A stretch of 64,000 bases of DNA from NCBI GenBank assembly GCA_958295685.1, contig OY282365.1:496001-560000 (forward strand), in the 5' to 3' direction. Positions 58,511-64,000 of this stretch are shown here, in pieces. The position numbers were made by a program, and so were the translations under genes. Every line of letters begins with the position of its first letter. Position 1 is the first letter of the stretch. This DNA is from an uncultured Dehalococcoidia bacterium. GTDB lineage: Bacteria > Chloroflexota > Dehalococcoidia > Lucifugimonadales > CATQGZ01. The notes under the pieces were generated by a model. The model was not told the DNA's origin. It saw only the letters and a list, made by a program, of their open reading frames with translations, and did not search any database.

Positions 58511-58790
58511 TTGACATCCGCGAACCCATGTACTAGGATATTCGCGTGGAGGGAACGCAGCCATGATCACGCCGAACCACGTGCACGGAACCAACCGGCC
58601 CGTAAGGGCACACAAGGGGTGCCCTCACCCCCGGGACCTGTCCCACAATTGTCCCAGAACTGCTCCGGTTCCGTTCCACACCTGTTCCACAAGTGCCCCA
58701 CATTTGTTCCACGAAATCGAACCCTCAGCTACGAGATGGGACAAAATGGAACAGTTTGGGACAGTTTTCGGGAAAACCGGCCCGGCAGGG
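58511..58790 (+). repeat. Promoter-array repeat element, copy G (TGTTCCA type)
   Basis: TTGACA (58511-58516), 17 bp, TAGGAT (58534-58539), 6 bp, GTG 58546 opening a 6-codon frame. Seven cores occur at exact 11-bp steps (58639, 58650, 58661, 58672, 58683, 58694, 58705), then CAGCTACGAGATGG at 58726-58739 and three opposite-oriented cores at 10-bp steps. It is nearly identical to copy B over about 120 bp. No HTH gene follows; 58790-59256 contains only a REP-like unit. Confidence 0.88.
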
Positions 58791-58856
58791 GAGGCGAGGT
58801 TCGAGCAGGAGGGCCGGGCAGGTAAGTCTATGAAGACTCTCGTTATCCCACAGCCG

Positions 58857-58900
58857 CCGTCATACCGGCGCAGGCCGGTATCCAGAAGGGGAGAGGGCAT
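58857..58900. repeat. REP-like dyad repeat
   Basis: GTCATACCGGCGCAGGCCGG and TATCCAGAAGGGGAGAGGG form the common REP-type pattern with CCGGCGCAGGCCGG dyad symmetry. Confidence 0.55.
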
Positions 58901-59256
58901 TCCGCATTCCGATGTAAGAGCTATTGAATCTCTGAGGTGGCCCAGGTGTATCCAGAGAGGGAGGGGGCATTCTCCTCACTAGGACTGAACAGTCTACAGG
59001 GCAGGGTAGGGACTTCCGCGCCTCGGTCCGCTGGGCTAGAATACCCGCCCATCGAACACGCCTCGGTGGACGGAAAATGACAACGCGAACGGGCAGGGGA
59101 GCGGCGGCTCTATCTTTCCAGACGGTCGGAACCTGCCGACCGCGTTCCAATGAGATAAGGACGGGCGCAACGAGGAAGATGGCTGATTCTGCAATCCACC
59201 CGTTCTGCGCCCGCATCCCGGCGGGAGAATCCACTTCCGGCCGCACACCGCGCCCG

Positions 59257-59514
59257 TCACTCACGTTCGAGTTGGATTAGCTCGAAGCTGTACTCTTCGA
59301 TGATCGGATTGGCGAGCAGCCTCTCGCACATCTGCCGAACCTTCTCGCCGGCCTCTTCGCGGCTATCATCGTCCATCCGAACCTGGAAGAACTTGCCTGC
59401 GCGGACTCCCTCGACCGTCTCGAAGCCCAGATGTCTCAGACCTCCCCGGATGGTGTGTCCTTCGGGGTCGTTGACGGTGGACTTCGGACTCACGAATATC
59501 CGGGCGAGAAACAC
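59257..59514 (-). CDS. purS: Phosphoribosylformylglycinamidine synthase subunit PurS
   Basis: PurS is the small subunit of FGAM synthase (with PurQ and PurL). The 85-residue product from GTG 59514 reads VFLARIFVSPKSTVNDPEGHTIRGGL and GFETVEGVRAGKFFQVRM, matching PurS. GAGG lies upstream. A longer start at ATG 59535 is possible but adds non-family residues. purQ and purL are not downstream. Confidence 0.92.
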   Translation of the reverse strand: MFLARIFVSPKSTVNDPEGHTIRGGLRHLGFETVEGVRAGKFFQVRMDDDSREEAGEKVRQMCERLLANPIIEEYSFELIQLERE

Positions 59515-59534
59515 CTTCCACCACCTCGCAATCA

Positions 59535-59570
59535 AGGGCCGGTCTACGCCGCGCGGCGTAGACCGGCCCT
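59535..59570. repeat. 36-bp perfect palindrome between DUF3105 gene and purS
   Basis: Arms of 17 bp (AGGGCCGGTCTACGCCG and its complement) flank CG, making the whole 36 bp self-complementary. There is no T-tract, so it is not a standard terminator. It could be an mRNA processing or attenuation hairpin between the two genes. Confidence 0.85.
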
Positions 59571-59583
59571 CCGGCTCGATGCG

Positions 59584-60240
59584 CTACCTCGCGTTCGGCT
59601 CCGGGGAGTTGGGGGAGCTCTCGTGAGAGTCGATGAACGCCCTCACGAGATCCTCGTCGTAGTCGTCCAGCTGCTGCATGAAGTTCCACGCGGTCAGAAC
59701 CAGTCTGCTGTTATCGTCCATGCCGGGATAGGGCGAGAGCAGCAGCTTGAGTCCCCCGTCGACCCCCCTGTCCACAAGGGTGGTAAGCTCGGCGACCATC
59801 TCCGGGCACCCGTCCGGGCAGTCGTAGTGTATCCCGATGCCGCCATGCTCCAGGTTGTGGATACGGTATTCGTCTTCCACGAAATCGTCGTGCACCCCCC
59901 ACCTCACTGGCGCCAGGGGCTGCGCGTAGTGCCACCCGGAGGTCGCTGGAGCCGAGTTGTAGGGGGGGTGAGCGGCGTTGAGCCGGATATGGTCCCGCCC
60001 CTGGTCGTCGATTCTCTCGCCGGGGCCGCCTGGAATGCCGCGGCCGAACAGACCTCCGTCGCCTCCCAACGGGAGGCCGGGCAGTATCAGAGCCACCACG
60101 AACAGAACGGCCACGGCGCCTATGGCCCCGAGGCCCGCATAGCGCAGCAACTGTCTCTGCGCCTTTCTCCGCGCCCTTCTCGCCGAGCGGGTCTGGCTGG
60201 GCGTAAGCCTGTCTTTCGATCGTCCAGTTTGTGTAGACAA
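59584..60240 (-). CDS. DUF3105 membrane-anchored protein
   Basis: The 218-residue protein has a basic N-terminus, one membrane helix (about 35-55) and a DUF3105 domain with HPPYNSAPATSGWHY and HNLEHGGIGIHYDC. His and Cys residues suggest metal binding. It lies between purC and purS on the same strand; a link to purine synthesis is not known. Confidence 0.85.
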   Translation of the reverse strand: MSTQTGRSKDRLTPSQTRSARRARRKAQRQLLRYAGLGAIGAVAVLFVVALILPGLPLGGDGGLFGRGIPGGPGERIDDQGRDHIRLNAAHPPYNSAPATSGWHYAQPLAPVRWGVHDDFVEDEYRIHNLEHGGIGIHYDCPDGCPEMVAELTTLVDRGVDGGLKLLLSPYPGMDDNSRLVLTAWNFMQQLDDYDEDLVRAFIDSHESSPNSPEPNAR

Positions 60241-60276
60241 CTTGACCTGATGAACTCCCTTTATTCTGTAATTCTC

Positions 60277-61155
60277 TTAGGCAACGGCACTGCCTGTCAA
60301 CTTCTGAAGAGCCTCCTCGTACCGCTCTCGGGTCCTGCCGACCACGTCGTCCGGCAGCTCCGGCGCGGGCGGCTCGTGGTCCCAGCCCTGGCCGCTGAGC
60401 CAGTCCCGCACGAACTGCTTGTCGAAGTTGGGCTGGGACCTGCCCGGCTCATAACCCGACCGGTCCCAGAACCGGCTGGAGTCCGGCGTGAGCAACTCGT
60501 CGATCAGCGACAGTTCTCCGTCGATCATGCCGAACTCAATCTTCGTGTCGGCAATGACTATGCCTTTGCCGAGCGCGTAGTCGTGCGCGAAGGTGTAGAC
60601 CGACTTGGTAATGTCGGACAGTCTGGCCGCGGTGTCCGGGCCGACCATCTCCTCCACTTCATCCATGGTCATCGGCTCGTCGTGGCCCACCTCGGCCTTG
60701 GTCGTGGGCGTGAAGAGCGGCTCAGGGAATCTGTCCCCCTCCTTCATCCCACTGGGCATCGGCACGCCGCCCACGGTGCCGTCGGACTTGTACTCGGACC
60801 ACGCCGACCCCGTGATGTAGCCTCTCACCACGCACTCCACGTCTATGCGCTCGGCCCTTCGAACCACCATTGCACGCCTGGCCAGCTCACTGGGAATGTC
60901 GAGCTCGTCGGCCCTCTCGGCCGCCGGGGCCACGAAGTGGTTTGGGGCGACGTGGGCCGTCTCGCGGAACCAGAATGCGGATATCTGGTTCAGGACGGCG
61001 CCTTTGTTCGGGATGGCCGTCGGGAGTACGACGTCGAACGCCGATATTCTGTCGGTTGCCACCATGAGCAGGAGGCCGCCGCCCAGGTCATGGGTGTCGC
61101 GCACCTTGCCGCGGTGAATCAGATGGGGCAGGGTGGATTCTCGGATAGTCGTCAT
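60277..61155 (-). CDS. purC: Phosphoribosylaminoimidazole-succinocarboxamide synthase (SAICAR synthase)
   Basis: The 292-residue enzyme joins CAIR and aspartate. Motifs include RGKVRDTHDL, ATDRISAFDVVLP, VECVVRGYITGSAW and DEPMTMDE. ATG 61155 follows AAAGGAG and is preferred over a start six codons upstream. It lies in the minus-strand purine cluster. Confidence 0.95.
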   Translation of the reverse strand: MTTIRESTLPHLIHRGKVRDTHDLGGGLLLMVATDRISAFDVVLPTAIPNKGAVLNQISAFWFRETAHVAPNHFVAPAAERADELDIPSELARRAMVVRRAERIDVECVVRGYITGSAWSEYKSDGTVGGVPMPSGMKEGDRFPEPLFTPTTKAEVGHDEPMTMDEVEEMVGPDTAARLSDITKSVYTFAHDYALGKGIVIADTKIEFGMIDGELSLIDELLTPDSSRFWDRSGYEPGRSQPNFDKQFVRDWLSGQGWDHEPPAPELPDDVVGRTRERYEEALQKLTGSAVA

Positions 61156-61246
61156 GCTCGCATCTCCTTTCATTGCTTCCGTCTGGGTCTCGTACTGAAT
61201 AGCTTCGTGGGAGAGGACGCGCAGCAGGCGGCCGCGGACGCCGCCT

Positions 61247-62539
61247 TCAAGCCAGCCCCACTCTCTCGAAGATCTCGTCGACGTGGCGCACGTAGTAGCT
61301 GTGGTCGAAGAGACCGTCTAGGTCGCCGCGCGTCAGCCTCGACGTGACGTCTTCGTCCGACTCCACCGTCTCTCTGAAGTCTCCGCCGCCATCGAGCACG
61401 GCGGCGGAATTGCGCTGGACGATCTCGTACGCCTCTTCGCGGGCCAGGCCCCTGTCAATCAGGGCCAGCAGGACGCGCTGGGAGAAGAGCAGGCCCCTTG
61501 TGGCGTCCAGATTCTCCCGCATCCGGTCGGGGTAGACGACGAGGCCGCGCATGACCTTGGCGAAGATGTTCAGCGAGTAGTCGAGGGCGAGGCACGAGTC
61601 GGGGAGTATGATCCGCTCAGCCGACGAGTGGCTGATGTCCCTCTCGCCCCAGAGCGCCACGTTTTCGAGGGCCGTCACCGCGTATCCGCGCATCAGTCTG
61701 GCGAGTCCGCAGACCCTCTCGCTGAGCTCGGGGTTGCGTTTGTGAGGCATTGAGGACGAGCCCTTCTGCCCGGCCCCGAACGGCTCCTCGACCTCCCGGA
61801 TCTCCGTTCGCTGGAGACCGCGTATCTCGGTGGCGAACTTCTCCAGGGAGGCCGCTATCACTGCCAGGGTCGTGACGAACTGGGCATGGCGGTCGCGCTG
61901 AACGATCTGGTTGGACACGCGCGCGGGCTGGATGCGGAGCCGCCGGCAGGCCCGCGCCTCTATGTGTGGAGGAACCGTCGCGTGAGTCCCGACCGGGCCC
62001 GATATCTTGCCGACCGCTATCGTCTCTCGGGCCTGGGACAGCCGCTTCCGGCTGCGGCGCATCTCGTCGATCCACAGGGCCATCTTCAGGCCGAAGGTTA
62101 CCGGCTCGGCGTGGATTCCGTGCGTCCGGCCCATCATCAGAGTGCGCCTGTGCTCCAGGGCCTTCTCTTCAAGCGCGTCCAGCAGGGCGGCGGCTTCCCT
62201 GTCGAGCAGGTCCGCGGCCTCCACGAGTTGGAGCGCCGTAGCCGTGTCCCAGACGTCGCTCGTCGTGAGGCCGAGATGCAGCCAGCGTCCCTCCGGCCCA
62301 AGGTTCTCGGTGATCGAGGTCAGGAACGCCGTCATCTCGTGGCGGTTGACCGCGAGGATGTCGTTCAGCCGGTCGATGCCGTAGGCTGCCGAGCGCAGCT
62401 TAGCCATGTCCTCGGCCGGGACCACGCCGTCCTCGGCCCATGCCTCGGACACGGCGAGTTCGACGAGCAGCCACTTGTCGTACTTGCTCTTCTCCGACCA
62501 CACGGCGGCCATCTCAGGCCGCGAATAGCGCTCGATCAT
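61247..62539 (-). CDS. purB: Adenylosuccinate lyase
   Basis: The 430-residue fumarase-superfamily enzyme acts twice in purine synthesis (SAICAR and adenylosuccinate cleavage). Motifs include GLTTSDVWDTATALQ, GRTHGIHAEPVTFGLK and the signature GSSSMPHKRNP. Confidence 0.96.
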   Translation of the reverse strand: MIERYSRPEMAAVWSEKSKYDKWLLVELAVSEAWAEDGVVPAEDMAKLRSAAYGIDRLNDILAVNRHEMTAFLTSITENLGPEGRWLHLGLTTSDVWDTATALQLVEAADLLDREAAALLDALEEKALEHRRTLMMGRTHGIHAEPVTFGLKMALWIDEMRRSRKRLSQARETIAVGKISGPVGTHATVPPHIEARACRRLRIQPARVSNQIVQRDRHAQFVTTLAVIAASLEKFATEIRGLQRTEIREVEEPFGAGQKGSSSMPHKRNPELSERVCGLARLMRGYAVTALENVALWGERDISHSSAERIILPDSCLALDYSLNIFAKVMRGLVVYPDRMRENLDATRGLLFSQRVLLALIDRGLAREEAYEIVQRNSAAVLDGGGDFRETVESDEDVTSRLTRGDLDGLFDHSYYVRHVDEIFERVGLA

Positions 62540-62668
62540 GAGGGAAGCTCTACCACTTGGGCTTCACAGCCCTCCTCAGACTTTGACACGTCGAGCCTCA
62601 CTCCAACTCTGTAGATTCTGTGATTGGGGCTATAGCTGTTCTCTGCGCTCTCTGCGTTATCGGCAGCG

Positions 62669-63127
62669 CTACCGGCTTCGCAGTCCCTCGCGGTAGTCGT
62701 CGTAGGCTCTGCGGATGCTCTCGTGCTTGATGCCGAGTATCTGCGCGGCGAGGAATGCGGCGTTTCTGGCTCCCCAGGAGCCTATGGCCACGCAGGCGAC
62801 CGGTATGCCGGGCGGCATCTGCGCGATGGTGTGGAGTGAATCGACGCCATTCAGTTCGCTGCTGGCGAGGGGTATGCCGATGACCGGCAGGGTGCTCCAG
62901 GAAGCGAGTACGCCCGGAAGCGCCGCCGATCCTCCGGCGGCGCCTATGAGCACCTCGATTCCACGCTCGCGCGCCGACCGCGCATAGTCCCTGACTCTAT
63001 CGGGGGTGCGGTGCGCCGACATCGCGACCACCTCGTGGTCCACGCCCAGCTGCTCCAGCACCTCGGCGGTCTCTCGTACCACGTCCTCGTCCGATCTGCT
63101 GCCCATCACCACGCCGACTAGTGGCAT
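62669..63127 (-). CDS. purE: N5-carboxyaminoimidazole ribonucleotide mutase
   Basis: Class I PurE, 152 residues: VGVVMGSRSDEDVV, AHRTPDRVRDYAR, GAAGGSAALPGVLAS and MPPGIPVACVAIG. ATG 63127 follows GGAGGTGACGATATA; the longer frame upstream is out of family. The dependent PurK was not seen in the window. Confidence 0.95.
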   Translation of the reverse strand: MPLVGVVMGSRSDEDVVRETAEVLEQLGVDHEVVAMSAHRTPDRVRDYARSARERGIEVLIGAAGGSAALPGVLASWSTLPVIGIPLASSELNGVDSLHTIAQMPPGIPVACVAIGSWGARNAAFLAAQILGIKHESIRRAYDDYREGLRSR

Positions 63128-63134
63128 TATATCG

Positions 63135-63662
63135 TCACCTCCATTCGATTCTCCCCAGTGGGGAGTGAACAGTCTCTTGCACGTCATTTCTACTACCGAT
63201 GCAGTCAGCACTGGCTGCGATGAGAAGCGAGAGCGCCGCCGGCAGGTAGAACACGCCGATGGAGAGTATCGCCACCGCACAGAACCCCAGAAGCGCCACA
63301 GCGGGGACCCAGAGGAGTATTGTGCGTCCCACCCGCCGCCTGGTGTTAGCGGTCCGGAGGGCCAACAACGCCAGCCCGGTCAAAAGGACGGGCACAGCCA
63401 GCAACCAGATCACGTACAGGCCATTGACTCCTATCAGCGTATCACTGAACGGCGTGGTCTCGCTGCCAGGAAGCGCCGGCGTTACGGATACGCCGCTGTA
63501 GGTGGGCCAGAACGCCAACCAGAGCCCAACAGCCCAGGCTAGGGCGTGGGCCATCCATGCAGATGCAGTTGTGACGCCGTGAGATTTCAACTCACTCTCC
63601 AAGTGGCCTCGACGCTTGCCGCCCACCAAGTCAGTATCACGAAGGACGTACACGCTAGGCAA
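63135..63662 (-). CDS. Hypothetical integral membrane protein between purD and purE
   Basis: The ~175-residue frame has about four hydrophobic segments (AWMAHALAWAVGLWLAFW, GLYVIWLLAVPVLLTGLALLAL, TILLWVPAVALLGFCAVAIL, FYLPAALSLLIAAS). It starts at TTG 63662 overlapping the purD stop, or at GTG 63653, and ends 7 bp before purE. Membrane-like composition and tight packing argue that it is real. No family recognised. Confidence 0.65.
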   Translation of the reverse strand: MPSVYVLRDTDLVGGKRRGHLESELKSHGVTTASAWMAHALAWAVGLWLAFWPTYSGVSVTPALPGSETTPFSDTLIGVNGLYVIWLLAVPVLLTGLALLALRTANTRRRVGRTILLWVPAVALLGFCAVAILSIGVFYLPAALSLLIAASADCIGSRNDVQETVHSPLGRIEWR

Positions 63663-64000
63663 CGGCCGCGACGTCGGTCCTGTAGAAGGAGCGCTCGAAC
63701 CCGATCCGGGCCGTGTTCTCGTAGACCAGGCGCCGGGCCTCGTCTACCGACGGACCGACGGACACCAGGGTCAGCACGCGGCCTCCATTCGTCAGCACGC
63801 GGCCCCGTTCGTCAGCTCTCGTCCCGGAGTGAAAGATGGCCGCGCCCTTGACCGAGCTCATCCCGTCGATCGGGTATCCCGTATCGTAGGAGCCGGGATA
63901 CCCTCCCGAGGCCACCACAACGCCAACGGCCGCCTCCTGGCCCCAGTCTACGCGGGCATCTTGCAGACCGCCCCGGGCCACACACATCATAACTTCGGCC
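63655..64000 (-). CDS. purD: Phosphoribosylamine-glycine ligase, 5' part outside the window
   Basis: The C-terminal ~115 residues of GARS are visible: AVGVVVASGGYPGSYDTG, IFHSGT, VLTNGGRVLTLVSVG and the YENTARIGFERSFYRTDV end. The frame stays open to the window edge. It heads the visible purine cluster. Confidence 0.93.
   Translation of the reverse strand, partial: AEVMMCVARGGLQDARVDWGQEAAVGVVVASGGYPGSYDTGYPIDGMSSVKGAAIFHSGTRADERGRVLTNGGRVLTLVSVGPSVDEARRLVYENTARIGFERSFYRTDVAAVA

Noticed and set aside
58860..59264. 134-codon minus-strand frame upstream of element G
   Set aside because: It spans a REP-like unit, is Pro/Arg-rich, and has no ribosome site or recognisable motif.

Overview
The window is GC-rich, gene-dense bacterial chromosome with short intergenic gaps and many GTG/TTG starts. 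I infer a member of Chloroflexota, probably a Dehalococcoidia/SAR202-like lineage. The reasons are the gene content: a T-box on trpS-trpE, a FabL-type enoyl reductase, split glycine decarboxylase (gcvPA/gcvPB), a small HHWVIESPNGPTS zinc-ribbon protein, long LAAC-type lipoproteins, a UGSC selenoprotein with its usual partner, and a CxxxY-type CcmE. No rRNA or tRNA is present, so the taxonomy is inference.

Layout. 1-2.8 kb: T-box controlled trpS-trpE (minus). 3.3-6.2 kb: a large repeat-containing lipoprotein metalloprotease. 6.6-8.1 kb: erpA and ygfZ (4Fe-4S assembly). 8.1-11.5 kb: a fatty-acid operon (two MaoC hydratase halves, plsX, fabG, fabL; minus). 12-14.3 kb: mutL and apt. 15-17.7 kb: a single-chain restriction-modification enzyme. 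17.9-24.2 kb: cytidylate-kinase-like protein, PhoB/PhoR-type two-component pair, pstCAB-phoU without pstS. 24.2-25.7 kb: ccmC-ccmD-ccmE. 25.8-34.6 kb: amidase, PQQ-type lipoprotein, Ldh-family dehydrogenase, glutaredoxin-like protein, ABC exporter pair, UGSC selenoprotein and partner, propeller lipoprotein. 34.6-37 kb: an accessory island (HTH protein, a small unknown gene, a frameshifted gene, a phospholipase-D-like gene). 37-43.3 kb: gcvT-gcvH-gcvPA-gcvPB, a selenocysteine peroxiredoxin, trmI and an HD protein. 43.3-46 kb: MidA-like methyltransferase, zinc ribbon, citrate synthase. 46.7-52.5 kb: a second single-chain restriction-modification enzyme, MFS transporter, GSA-aminomutase-like enzyme. 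53-58.1 kb: NAD epimerase, O-antigen-ligase-like protein, YyaL/DUF255 protein. 59.3-64 kb: a purine cluster (purD, purE, purB, purC, purS).

The most unusual structure is a dispersed element family present seven times (about 2.8, 11.7, 14.6, 35.4, 46.4, 52.7 and 58.6 kb, in both orientations). Each copy has a near-consensus sigma-70 promoter with an exact 17-bp spacer. In six of seven a start codon lies exactly 6 bp past the -10 box, predicting leaderless transcripts. This is followed by 4-10 copies of a 10-11-bp unit whose core differs between copies (TGTCAG/TGTCAC, TGTCGTA or TGTTCCA/TGTCCCA) and then a conserved AGCTACGA-like box. Only the 35.4-kb copy is followed by a gene for a small helix-turn-helix protein resembling phBC6A51/terminase-small-subunit HTH proteins; the others look like solo copies. 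Two selenoprotein genes, each interrupted by an in-frame UGA, would be split or truncated by ordinary gene callers.
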